From positions 534 through 64,533 of the forward strand of contig NZ_NHRX01000034.1 in assembly GCF_016653115.1 (NCBI RefSeq): a stretch of DNA of 64,000 bases. The letters run 5' to 3'. This DNA comes from Rhodocyclus purpureus (GTDB lineage Bacteria > Pseudomonadota > Gammaproteobacteria > Burkholderiales > Rhodocyclaceae). Positions 29,716-37,898 of the stretch are shown piece by piece; positions within the stretch are counted from its first letter, which is position 1, and every line of letters starts with the position of its first letter. The notes below the pieces were generated by a model. It did not search any database. It saw only the letters and a list, made by a program, of their open reading frames with translations, and had not been told where the DNA came from. A program made the position numbers and the translations under genes.

Positions 29716-30417
29716 ATGCTGAGCATTCGCAAAGCGCAGGACCGCGGTTACGCCGACCACGGCTGGCTCAAGAGCTGGCACTCGTTCTCGTTCGCCGACT
29801 ACTACGATCCGGCACACATGGGCTGGGGCAACCTGCGCGTCATCAACGAGGACCGTGTCGCCCCGGGTGCCGGCTTCGGCAGGCATGGCCACCGCGACAT
29901 GGAGATCGTCAGCTACGTCATCGCCGGCGAGCTCGCCCACGACGACAGCATGGGAAACGGCACCTCGATCCCGCCCGGTGACGTGCAGCGCATGAGCGCC
30001 GGTCGCGGTGTGGTGCACAGCGAGTTCAACCATGCCCAAGACCGGATCACGCACTTCCTGCAGATCTGGATCCTGCCGAAGGCACGCGGCATCGCTCCCG
30101 GCTACGAGCAGAAGACTATTCCGGCCGTCGAAAAACGCGGCAAGCTGCGCCTCGTCGCTTCGCCCGACGGCGCGCAGGCTTCGCTCACCCTCAACGCCGA
30201 CGCCTCGATTTACGCGGGCCTGTTCGACGGCGACGAGCGCGCCGAACTGGCGCTCGATCCGGCACGCAAGGCCTACGTGCATCTGGTGCGCGGCGCGCTC
30301 GAAGTGAATGGGATCGCCATCGAAAGCGGCGACGCGCTCATGATCCGCGACGAGACCAGGCTCAGCCTGAGCCACGGCCGCGATGCCGAGGTGCTCGTCT
30401 TCGATCTGGCGCCCTGA
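29716..30417 (+). CDS. pirin family protein
   Basis: A 233-residue bicupin. It begins MLSIRKAQDRGYADHGWLKS with HSFSFADYYDPAHMGWGNLR, then the metal-ligand cupin motif GFGRHGHRDMEIVSYVIAGE and QRMSAGRGVVHSEFNH. Such proteins of the YhhW/YhaK type show quercetinase or redox-sensing activity. It ends the + strand set with two YceI proteins and cytochrome b561. A GGAG ribosome site lies in the 60-base gap. Confidence 0.94.
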   Translation: MLSIRKAQDRGYADHGWLKSWHSFSFADYYDPAHMGWGNLRVINEDRVAPGAGFGRHGHRDMEIVSYVIAGELAHDDSMGNGTSIPPGDVQRMSAGRGVVHSEFNHAQDRITHFLQIWILPKARGIAPGYEQKTIPAVEKRGKLRLVASPDGAQASLTLNADASIYAGLFDGDERAELALDPARKAYVHLVRGALEVNGIAIESGDALMIRDETRLSLSHGRDAEVLVFDLAP

Positions 30418-30445
30418 GTCGGCTCAAGGAAGTAGTGCTCAAGAG

Positions 30446-30955
30446 TCAGGGTTTCGGCTTGGCAGGTGGCCTTGGTGCAGCCCTTTCGGGCGGGCCGCCA
30501 ATTTGCTCCGAGCTTCGTTGCATCAGGTTGACCCGGTAGCGACCGCCTGCCTCGTTGACGATCTCCAGCATTTTTTGGCCTGGAACGATCGACATGCTGC
30601 GGAAGTACAAGCCGCCGCCGGTCACGCCTGCGGCACGATGGTCCTCCACGGGATAGACCTTCAGCATCCAGAGTCGATCGCCTGTTTTGGGCTCGATCGC
30701 AACCAGGTAGCCGCCCGCTTGGTCGCCACCATGGCGAAAGCTCTCGGTGTCTTGCTGGTAACGTATGCCGTCGATTTCCACTGACTCCACAACGGGAGCC
30801 GATGGCCGGCTGACTTTGGGCGGGTTGGTCATGGTTTGACGCTCCGAAAGCGGTGAAGAGGAGGGCTGCGGATCTGCTGCGCAGGCCGTCGCAACGCTCA
30901 GCGTCAGCGCGACACCTGCGGCGCTTGGCAGGCGTAGGAGGGCGTGGAGGGTCAT
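30446..30955 (-). CDS. small exported protein, partner of the metallopeptidase gene
   Basis: A 169-residue protein of no recognised family. MTLHALLRLPSAAGVALTLS is a signal-like N-terminus ending VATACAADP; it could be cut after ACA, or less likely be a lipoprotein (weak lipobox). The middle part (YLVAIEPKTGDRLWMLKVYP, then GLYFRSMSIVPGQKMLEIV) looks like a beta-rich domain with a WD/PQQ-like strand, and the tail is Pro/Lys-rich. Its ATG overlaps the stop of the upstream gene by one base (TGATG), so the two are translated together. GC content is lower than the surroundings, like its partner. Confidence 0.72.
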   Translation of the reverse strand: MTLHALLRLPSAAGVALTLSVATACAADPQPSSSPLSERQTMTNPPKVSRPSAPVVESVEIDGIRYQQDTESFRHGGDQAGGYLVAIEPKTGDRLWMLKVYPVEDHRAAGVTGGGLYFRSMSIVPGQKMLEIVNEAGGRYRVNLMQRSSEQIGGPPERAAPRPPAKPKP

Positions 30956-32064
30956 CAGCGAATGCGCAACGCCTTGGCGCGCTCCGTGTCGGTCAAGACG
31001 CCGGCGCAATCGGCTGCGAAGAAGGCCCAACTGTCGGCGTTTTTCACCGCGTCAGAACCCGGGAAGCCGCTGTGAGGGCCAATGCCGTAATGCGCGTAGC
31101 GCACATCGCCGTTCATGACATCGTCGGTGCTTGCTGCCAAATGGGTCAGTTCGTGCACAACGATCCGAGTCCAATTCTTCTGGTCATGCACGACACCACC
31201 CGCATCTCGCGTGAAGAATGATTTTTCGATGTACACCACGTCAAGTCCCTCACCCCTTCCGGCAAAGGTGAAGGCTTCAGAGAGGAGAAATTTGATATCT
31301 GCCTGCACGCTGGCATTGCGAAGCGGCACCCAGTCGGTCAGTATGAAATGGCCGCGATTCAACGTGGCAATAACTTTCTTGAAGCCTGAGTCCAGGGTCG
31401 CGATATATGTGTCAAGCGTGGCGTCGCTCAAGCCCGGTTCGGCAAACCAGCGGCGTACCAACGCTCGCGCAGCCATCCGTGACGCATTGCCGCCGGCAGC
31501 GGACGATGTGGCATTGGCCAGCACGATGCCCGTCTTCTGACACCAGGCCAGCGACTGCTGGACCGAATTGGCCAGATGGCGCTTTTGTTGGCCGGAAAAC
31601 TGTTCGTCGCACGCTTTCAGTAGCGCGCGAATTTTAGGGGCAGCGTTCCCTGCATTCCAGAACGCGTCCGTGGCCCATTCGGTGAAGTCCTTTGGCAGCG
31701 AATGAATCCAGACTTTCCGGTCGCCGGCCTTGTTGAGCAGGTACACATGGCTCAAAAGCTTGAGTGCAGCAACCCGCAAGCGTTCATCGTCTCCCACCGT
31801 GCCACTCGGCGAGTCCGTCCAGGCGCTCACCGCCTTGAGGAGACCCTCGTCTTCCGAGATTCGCGTTTGACTGGCGCCTTGCTTCGATTTCAGCCGAAGT
31901 TCGTCCAGTGCTGCAGCTTCTCCGGCATCGAATCCGGCATCGCTCATGAGCTTGCGTAGTCGCGCAATGAGGGGGCTCCATTCTCTGGCGAACCCGTTAT
32001 CGCCGATGAGCTTCGCTATTGCGTAGTCGTACTCTGCTCGGAAGTTTTGGTTCCAATTTGGCAT
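30955..32064 (-). CDS. putative M35-like zinc metallopeptidase
   Basis: A 369-residue protein. Near the C-terminus VVHELTHLAAST (HExxH at residues 304-308) is followed by TDDVMNGDVRYAHYG and NADSWAFFA. This order (HExxH, T-D-D/YG, NAD-x-x-x-F) matches the aspzincin/lysine-specific metallo-endopeptidase group (M35). The N-terminal 250 residues are helical and not recognised. No signal peptide is seen, so it is either cytoplasmic or exported by a route that needs none. Codon and base composition are visibly less GC-rich than neighbours, suggesting acquisition. A small exported protein is encoded immediately downstream with overlapping stop and start. Bacterial proteins with this domain are often secreted effectors; that is only an analogy here. 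Confidence 0.65.
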   Translation of the reverse strand: MPNWNQNFRAEYDYAIAKLIGDNGFAREWSPLIARLRKLMSDAGFDAGEAAALDELRLKSKQGASQTRISEDEGLLKAVSAWTDSPSGTVGDDERLRVAALKLLSHVYLLNKAGDRKVWIHSLPKDFTEWATDAFWNAGNAAPKIRALLKACDEQFSGQQKRHLANSVQQSLAWCQKTGIVLANATSSAAGGNASRMAARALVRRWFAEPGLSDATLDTYIATLDSGFKKVIATLNRGHFILTDWVPLRNASVQADIKFLLSEAFTFAGRGEGLDVVYIEKSFFTRDAGGVVHDQKNWTRIVVHELTHLAASTDDVMNGDVRYAHYGIGPHSGFPGSDAVKNADSWAFFAADCAGVLTDTERAKALRIR

Positions 32065-32303
32065 GCCTGGTCACTACCGTTTTGCTGACTCGATAGTCTC
32101 GGAGAGTTCATTGAAACGAGGCTCCCTCAGACGCTTGAGTCGGGCGAAATGATCAGAAGAGTTGCAGTCTGCCGAACCGATGTTTTACAACGCCGCTAAT
32201 TTATGCCAATGAAATTTATATGTCAATGTATGTTCGTGATGTCGCGAGAACCTGGCCGAGATCTGTTCGATGGTCTGGCTGCCTGATTATGCTCGGTGGA
32301 GAA
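32065..32303. other. AT-rich gap upstream of the metallopeptidase gene
   Basis: No coding potential is seen. The stretch around 32185-32235 is the most AT-rich in this part of the window and probably carries the minus-strand promoter for the metallopeptidase pair. No clear -35/-10 pair can be assigned. Confidence 0.4.
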
Positions 32304-32329
32304 GTCGGGTTACGCTGCGCTAACCCGAC
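32304..32329. terminator. GTCGGGTTA hairpin downstream of acvB
   Basis: GTCGGGTTA (32304-32312) and TAACCCGAC (32321-32329) form a perfect 9-base-pair stem with loop CGCTGCGC, 35 bases past the acvB stop. It probably ends the mprF-acvB transcript. The same arm and loop (GGGTTACGCTGCGCTAAC) reappear in the leader of the palindromic repeat at 7592 and, altered, at 36790, so this hairpin is also a dispersed repeat. Confidence 0.65.
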
Positions 32330-32363
32330 GGAGCTGTCTGGCCCGCGCACGCCCTGCCGTCTT

Positions 32364-33896
32364 TCAGCGCCGCGCATGGACGAGGATCTGCTGCACCAGC
32401 GCCGGGTAGTCGCCGCCGAAATGGTGTCCGCCGGCGAGCGCGAGCGACCTGACGTGGCTGCCGCCGAGACGGCGGCAGGGCGAGTCGCTCTCTTCGGCGC
32501 CGTACAGGCAGAGTGTCGGGACGCCGCCCATGCGCTCGATCTCGGGCGCGACCGGGCGGCCGTCGCTGCTGCCGCTGCCGGGAACCCAGTCGGAGAAGTG
32601 GAAGGCGAACGAAGCGCTGGTGCCGGGACCGAGCAGGTTCACGCTGCGCACGGCAGCACGGATCTCGTCGGGAAGGCGGGTGTAGAGAAACGGTAGCACC
32701 TCGGCGCCGAGCGAGTAGCCGATCAGCAGCACCTGCGGCCGCTTCCAGGCTGCGCGGTAGTGGCGGATGATGCGTTCGAGATCGGCAGCCGCTGACTCCG
32801 GGGTGCGCGCCTGCCAGAAATATTTGAGGGTATTGAGGCCGGCGACCGGAATGCCCTGCGCGGCAAGTGCCGCCGAGACGTCCTGGTCGAGCCCGGCCCA
32901 GCCACCGTCGCCGGTGAGCAGCACTGCGAACAGCTCGTCCGTGTCGGCGGTCGAGGTCGTTGCCGGCACTTCGACGATGGGCAGGTCGGCCAGCTGCGTC
33001 GGCGGCGTGATCGCGCCTGCGGCAAGGCGCGCGTAGGCGTCCTTGAACTGGGGCAGCCAGTTGCGTTCGACCGAGAAGCCGTGGCCCACCCGCGGCAGCC
33101 AGACGAGATCGGCGTTGCGCGTCTGGCTGACGAACTGGCGGGTCTGTTCGGGAGCACAGACCTCGTCGATGTCTCCCTGGAACGCGGTCCAGGGGGTGGC
33201 GTTCGCCTGCGCGGGCGAGAACACGACGCCCTCGACGGCGCCGGACACCCTGGCATACTGGGTGGCATAGGCGAGACCGCTGCCGGTGCACAGCTTCTGC
33301 GTGATCGCCAGGTCCGGGCAGAAGCCGAGGCTCAGTGCGCCGGCAAAGGTGCCCTTGGGCGATTGCACGGCGGTCGCATAAACCAGCGTCGCCCCCGACG
33401 AATAGCCGACGAGCACCGGTGGCAGGTAATCGGGCAGCCGCAGCTGGCGTTCCACCGCGTGTGCCAGATCCTCGAAGTCGACGGCAAGGCTGCGGCAGGC
33501 TGAACTCGGCGCATTGACTGTCTTCAGATAGCGACGGATGTCGATGCCGACCACGACGGCGCCCATTCCGATCAAGTGCCGGGCCATGTCGACCACGCCG
33601 AGGTTCCAGCCACCGTCGCCCGAAACGAACAGTGTGACGCTCGTCGCCTGTCCGGCCGGCTGGTAGATGGTGACCTCGCCGAAGGGGCCATGACTCAGCT
33701 TGAGTTCGCCGGGAAGCACCGGCGCCGGTGCGTCGCCGCCGCTTCCGGGAGAAGGCGTTCGCGCGGCGACGCCGAGGATGCCGGGCTGACTGGCCGTTGC
33801 TCCGGCGCCGGCGAGACCCGCGCACACGAGCGCGAGGGTGGCCGCAGCCGTTCTGATGCCGCCGGTCCATGGAAGCTTGACGCACGGTTTTTTCAT
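32364..33896 (-). CDS. acvB: AcvB/VirJ-family periplasmic lysyl-phosphatidylglycerol hydrolase
   Basis: A 510-residue exported protein with signal peptide MKKPCVKLPWTGGIRTAAAT (cleaved near GATA). It has two alpha/beta-hydrolase-like VirJ halves, each opening with a GDGGW motif (FVSGDGGWNLG and LLTGDGGWAGL). A nucleophile elbow is present in the first (VGYSSGA) and second (IGYSLGAEV) halves, and a late GGHHFGGDY could supply the histidine. In Agrobacterium AcvB hydrolyses lysyl-phosphatidylglycerol and is encoded with lpiA, the lysyl-PG synthase. Here the mprF/lpiA homologue lies directly upstream, overlapping by four bases (ATGA). The pairing strongly supports the same role. Confidence 0.9.
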   Translation of the reverse strand: MKKPCVKLPWTGGIRTAAATLALVCAGLAGAGATASQPGILGVAARTPSPGSGGDAPAPVLPGELKLSHGPFGEVTIYQPAGQATSVTLFVSGDGGWNLGVVDMARHLIGMGAVVVGIDIRRYLKTVNAPSSACRSLAVDFEDLAHAVERQLRLPDYLPPVLVGYSSGATLVYATAVQSPKGTFAGALSLGFCPDLAITQKLCTGSGLAYATQYARVSGAVEGVVFSPAQANATPWTAFQGDIDEVCAPEQTRQFVSQTRNADLVWLPRVGHGFSVERNWLPQFKDAYARLAAGAITPPTQLADLPIVEVPATTSTADTDELFAVLLTGDGGWAGLDQDVSAALAAQGIPVAGLNTLKYFWQARTPESAAADLERIIRHYRAAWKRPQVLLIGYSLGAEVLPFLYTRLPDEIRAAVRSVNLLGPGTSASFAFHFSDWVPGSGSSDGRPVAPEIERMGGVPTLCLYGAEESDSPCRRLGGSHVRSLALAGGHHFGGDYPALVQQILVHARR

Positions 33897-36463
33897 CGGA
33901 AGATCCTCGCGTAACTGCCCGCCGAGAGCGCGGCGACATCCGCCAGCACGAGCGGCAGCGATTGTCCGCCCGGATAGGCAAGGTAGCGCGGCTGCCAGAG
34001 CGGATCGAACTTGTCCTTGTAGGCGCGCAGGCCCTCGAAGTTGTAGAAGGCTTCGCCGTGCCGGTAGACGAAGCTGCCGAGCCGGTTCCACAAGGGAGAG
34101 ATCGGCGAGGGCTGCAGTCCGGAAAGTGGCGCCATGCCGAGGTTGAAGCGACGATAGCCGTGCGCGCGCCCCCAGAGGAACAGGTGGGCGAACAAGGCGT
34201 CCATGGCCCCCGATGGCGCATTCGCGGCGAAGCGCATCAGGTCGACCGAGAGTTCCTCGCCGGAAGGCCCGCACAGCAGGTTGGCAAACGCCACGATGCG
34301 GCCTTCCCGCTCCAGCACGGCGACGGGCTGCAGACAAAGGTAAGCAGGATCGAAGAAGCCCAGCGAAAAGCCCTTCTCGCCGACCGACTTTGCCGCCATC
34401 CAGGCGTCGGAGACGGCCTTGAGCTGGGGCAGCAAGGGCGCGACCTCAGCTGCGTCGACGATGCGGAAGCTCACCTTGTCCCGCGCCAGCCGGTTCAGTG
34501 CCGCGCGCAGTTTCGCGTGGCGACTGCCTGCCAGCGAGAACCCGTCCAGAGCTACGAGCGCTTCCTCGCCCAGCTTGGCGAAGCTCATGCCGAGGTCGGC
34601 GTAGAGATGCAGGTGCTCGGCCCGGACCTGGTAGAACACCGGCACGCCGGCGTAATCGTCGGCACGTTCGACGAAGGCGCGGATCAGTGCGGGGGCGGAC
34701 GCAGCCGGTCCGACCGGATCGCCGAGGGCGACCCAGGTACGACCGTGCACGCCGTACATGACGAAGGCGCTGCGCTCCGGATCGAAGAGCAGGCTCTTGT
34801 CGCGCAGGTAAGCCAGGAAGGGCAGCGTCTGCGCCTGCGCAGCGATGATCCGTCCGGCGTCGGCAATGTCCCCGTCCGCAGGCGGCTCGGTGCGGTGCGC
34901 CAGCGGGCCGAGCAGACGCCAGATGCCGAATCCCAAAAGCATGACTGCCGCCCCCAGGCTGGAGCGCAGGAACCGTGAGACATCCTGATCCAGTTCCACC
35001 TGCCACCACAGCTCGTTGGCGTACTCCACGTGCCGGTGCACGAACAAGCCAAGCCAGACCGAGGCGCCGAGTGCGGCGATGATCGCGAGGATCCACCCGG
35101 CCGAGAAACGGGTGTCGAACAGCGTCGCGCGGCGGTCGAAGAACGCACGGTTCGGGGCCAGGGCGAGCAGCAGCAGCGACAGGAGCAGGGCTTCCTCCCA
35201 GTCGCCCGCCTTGAGCAGCGAAGCGGCGATGCCCGCGAGCAGCCCGCCAAGGACGAGGAAGTAGGCAAGCTGGATGCGCCGCGACAGGGCTTGTGCCAGG
35301 AGGAGCAGGGCGATGCCGATCAGGCTGCCGAGGAAGTGCGAGGCCTCGAACAGGCCGACCGGGAACAGCTGTGCCAGCCAGTGCAAGCGCTCCTGCTCTG
35401 CCGGGATCGCCCCCGAGACGAGCAGCAGCAAGCCGGCCATGAAGGTGAATCCGGCCAGGATCGTCGGCGACAGCTGCAGGGCATAGCCTTGCAGCGAGCG
35501 GCCGAATGTCGCGAGTTGCGCGCGCCGGAGCAGCAACTCGTCGGCGAGCAGCACCAGCAGCGCGAAGCTGAGCGGGATGGCGTAGTAAAGCAGGCGATAG
35601 AGCAGCAGCGCCGCGACGAGACGGTCGCCGGGAAGGTAGGGCGCGAGCAGCAGCACCATCGCACCCTCGAACACCCCGAGGCCGCCCGGCACATGGCTGA
35701 GCAGTCCGAGGACCTGGGCGGTGACGAAGGCGCCCAGCAGCACTGCATAGGGCGCCCCGCTTGCGGGCAGCAGCGCATGCAGCACGGCCGCGGCCAATGC
35801 CCAGTCGGCCATCGATACCAGCAGCTGGGCGAGGGCGAGCGGCGGCGAGGGCAGGTCGATTTCGAAGCGGAGCACGCGCAGGGGCGCACGGCGCACCAGC
35901 GACAGGAGCAGGTAGGCGGCGGCCATGGCCATGAAGCTTGCGCCGAGCCAGCGTGAAGCGTCCTCGCCAATCCCGCCCTGCAGCCAGGCATGGGGGTGGA
36001 ATGCCAGGCTCCAGCCGCCCAAGGCCAGCAGGCCGAGCCAGTAGGTGGTGGCGTTGAGGACGACGATGCGCGACAGCTCGGCCGTGTCCACGCCCCAGCG
36101 CGAATAGAAGCGATGGCGTACCGCCGTTCCCGAGACGATCCCGAAACCGGTGCTGTTGCTCACCGCATAAGCGAGGGCGGCGGTCAGCGCGATGCGCCAG
36201 GAGGCGATGCGCTTGCCGATGCAGACGAACGCCACCTGGTCGTAGCAGCTGAGGACCAGGTAATTGGCCACGGTGAGCAGCAAGGCCAAGCACACGTCGG
36301 AGGCCGGCAGCCCTCCTAGCGCAGCGCGCAGCTTGCCGTAGTCGATCGCATACAGCTCCCGGTGCAGGATCCACAGCATCAGCGCAAACAGGAGGGCCGA
36401 GACCGTCGGCAGGAGCCAGGCGGGAACCCGGGCATGCGGGCCATCGCTACGGTCTCGGCTCAC
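33893..36463 (-). CDS. mprF: bifunctional lysylphosphatidylglycerol synthase/flippase MprF
   Basis: An 856-residue membrane protein. About fourteen hydrophobic segments over the first ~550 residues form the flippase and membrane domain (NYLVLSCYDQVAFVCIGKRI, SNSTGFGIVSGTAVRHRFYS, SHVPGGLGVFEGAMVLLLAP). The C-terminal cytosolic GNAT-like domain transfers lysine (or another residue) from aminoacyl-tRNA to phosphatidylglycerol (FVMYGVHGRTWVALGDPVGP, GFSLGFFDPAYL, DLMRFAANAPSGAMDALFAH, RRFNLGMAPLSGL). Lysyl-PG lowers the negative surface charge and protects against cationic peptides and acid. It overlaps acvB by four bases. The amino acid used cannot be told from sequence. Confidence 0.95.
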   Translation of the reverse strand: MSRDRSDGPHARVPAWLLPTVSALLFALMLWILHRELYAIDYGKLRAALGGLPASDVCLALLLTVANYLVLSCYDQVAFVCIGKRIASWRIALTAALAYAVSNSTGFGIVSGTAVRHRFYSRWGVDTAELSRIVVLNATTYWLGLLALGGWSLAFHPHAWLQGGIGEDASRWLGASFMAMAAAYLLLSLVRRAPLRVLRFEIDLPSPPLALAQLLVSMADWALAAAVLHALLPASGAPYAVLLGAFVTAQVLGLLSHVPGGLGVFEGAMVLLLAPYLPGDRLVAALLLYRLLYYAIPLSFALLVLLADELLLRRAQLATFGRSLQGYALQLSPTILAGFTFMAGLLLLVSGAIPAEQERLHWLAQLFPVGLFEASHFLGSLIGIALLLLAQALSRRIQLAYFLVLGGLLAGIAASLLKAGDWEEALLLSLLLLALAPNRAFFDRRATLFDTRFSAGWILAIIAALGASVWLGLFVHRHVEYANELWWQVELDQDVSRFLRSSLGAAVMLLGFGIWRLLGPLAHRTEPPADGDIADAGRIIAAQAQTLPFLAYLRDKSLLFDPERSAFVMYGVHGRTWVALGDPVGPAASAPALIRAFVERADDYAGVPVFYQVRAEHLHLYADLGMSFAKLGEEALVALDGFSLAGSRHAKLRAALNRLARDKVSFRIVDAAEVAPLLPQLKAVSDAWMAAKSVGEKGFSLGFFDPAYLCLQPVAVLEREGRIVAFANLLCGPSGEELSVDLMRFAANAPSGAMDALFAHLFLWGRAHGYRRFNLGMAPLSGLQPSPISPLWNRLGSFVYRHGEAFYNFEGLRAYKDKFDPLWQPRYLAYPGGQSLPLVLADVAALSAGSYARIFR

Positions 36464-36789
36464 TCCGTACGCCTCCTCGATCCAATGGACGCCCGGTCAG
36501 TCTCCGTGGCTTGCGGAAAGCCGGCTCGGTCTGCGCATCGCGCAGGTCATCGATGCCGTTCCGGTCGAATCTGGACACGCGCCGGGGCGGGTCGCGCGTC
36601 CCCGGATTCTAGCCGAGGTGACCGCGATCGCGTCGGGAAAATGCAATTCGACTATTCTGGATGCGCGCACCGAGACGCTTCAGGCTGTGTTCCGGGGAAA
36701 TCGCATCTGCGCGCGTGTCGGGCGCAGAGCGTCGTTCTGGATGGCAGCGCAGGGGAGGAAGAAGCTTTTCTGCGCGGAGCCTTGCTGTC
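36464..36789. other. upstream region of mprF
   Basis: No convincing gene. A TAGAAT -10-like box on the minus strand (36611-36606) lies about 145 bases before the mprF start, without a good -35. Short + strand frames here have no recognisable product and run into the repeat. Confidence 0.35.
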
Positions 36790-36905
36790 CGCTTACGCTG
36801 TGCTAACGATCATGGCGAGTCGTGCCAGCCCTGAGCATGAAACGCAGCCATTCGCTGCCGTCATTGCGAGGCGCGTAGCGCCGTGGCAATCCAGTTCGTT
36901 CTTTC
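36790..36905. repeat. palindromic repeat copy: leader plus left arm only
   Basis: The leader (GCTTACGCTGTGCTAACG, TCATGGCGAGTCGTGCCAGC, TGAGCATGAAACGCAGCC) is followed at 36858-36894 by the left arm CGTCATTGCGAGGCGCGTAG and the start of the spacer. The inverted right arm is missing, so this copy cannot form the long hairpin. The leader is nearly identical to that at 7591-7660. Confidence 0.85.
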
Positions 36906-36920
36906 GCGGCCTCGCCAACT

Positions 36921-36994
36921 GACGAGTTGCTGATCGCGACGGCTTCGGCAGATCAGGTCGGCCGATGTTTCACGAAATTGTTCCACGTTTCACG
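36921..36994. repeat. 74-base trailer shared with 50771-50844
   Basis: The block GACGAGTTGCTGATCGCGAC onward, through GGCTTCGGCAGATCAGGTCG and CACGAAATTGTTCCACGTTT, matches 50771-50844 with a few differences. In both places it directly follows a truncated copy of the palindromic repeat arm. It marks a third module of the dispersed family. Confidence 0.85.
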
Positions 36995-37086
36995 CTGAGC
37001 CGACCTACGGAGCGCCGGGGCTGATTGCTGAAGCGCGGATGAGGGGTGCGGCGCGCTGGCGCAGCACCCCTTGCTTCACTCGGGGA

Positions 37087-37866
37087 TCAGCCGAGATCGC
37101 CGCCGCCGACCGGCAGAACGACGCCGGTGATGTAGGAGGCGTCGTCGGAGGCCAGGAAGAGGATCGGTCCGGCCTGTTCGTCGGTGGTGCCGAAGCGCTT
37201 CATCAGGCTGGAGTCGATCGACTGGTCGTAGATCTGCTTGTACCAGAGCTCTTCCTGCGCGCTGCGCGGCGCCTCGTTGCGCTGGATGCGCCGCGGCGGC
37301 GCCTCGGTTGCGCCGGGCGAGACCGCATTGACGCGGATGCCGCGTTCGCCGTTCTCCAAGGCGAGGCACGCGGTCAGCGCATTGACGCCGCCCTTGGCCG
37401 CGCCGTAGGGGACGCGGTTGACGCCGCGCGTGGCGACCGACGAGACATTGACGATCGATCCCTTGCCCTGCTCCAGCATGTGGGGCATCACCGCGCGGCA
37501 GCACCACAGGGTCGGGAACAGCGAGCGGCGTACTTCGGCCTCGATCTGCTGCTCTTCGTAGTGCTCGAAGGGGCGCGTCCAGATCGTGCCGCCGACGTTG
37601 TTGATCAGGATGTCGATGCGGCCGAAGCGCTCCTTGGCCGCCGCCATCACCCGTTCGCAATCGGCGAACTTTTCGAGGTCGGCGGTCAGCGTCAGCACCT
37701 CGGTCGTGCCGCCGAGCTTCTCGTTCAACTCGTGCACGATCTCGGCGCGATCGACCAGCACCAGCCGACCGCCTTCCTCAGCCATCCGCTCGGCGACGCG
37801 CAGGCCGATCCCCTGCGCGGCGCCGGTGATGACCGCCACCTTGTTTTCAAAACGCTTGTTGGTCAT
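37087..37866 (-). CDS. benD: benzoate cis-dihydrodiol dehydrogenase BenD
   Basis: A 259-residue short-chain dehydrogenase that oxidises 1,6-dihydroxycyclohexa-2,4-diene-1-carboxylate to catechol, CO2 and NADH. It has VAVITGAAQGIGLRVAERMA (NAD loop), DILINNVGGTIW, catalytic SSVATRGVNRVPYGAAKGGV (Ser, Tyr, Lys), and the C-terminal SYITGVVLPVGGGDLG seen in BenD. It is the last gene of benABCD, 32 bases after benC. No catechol-cleaving gene follows in the window. Confidence 0.95.
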   Translation of the reverse strand: MTNKRFENKVAVITGAAQGIGLRVAERMAEEGGRLVLVDRAEIVHELNEKLGGTTEVLTLTADLEKFADCERVMAAAKERFGRIDILINNVGGTIWTRPFEHYEEQQIEAEVRRSLFPTLWCCRAVMPHMLEQGKGSIVNVSSVATRGVNRVPYGAAKGGVNALTACLALENGERGIRVNAVSPGATEAPPRRIQRNEAPRSAQEELWYKQIYDQSIDSSLMKRFGTTDEQAGPILFLASDDASYITGVVLPVGGGDLG

Positions 37867-37898
37867 TGCGAATTCCTGTCTCAGTGACGGTCGTCGGC

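Noticed and set aside
36467-36922. + strand ORFs upstream of mprF
   Set aside because: No recognisable product, and they extend into the dispersed repeat; more likely non-coding.
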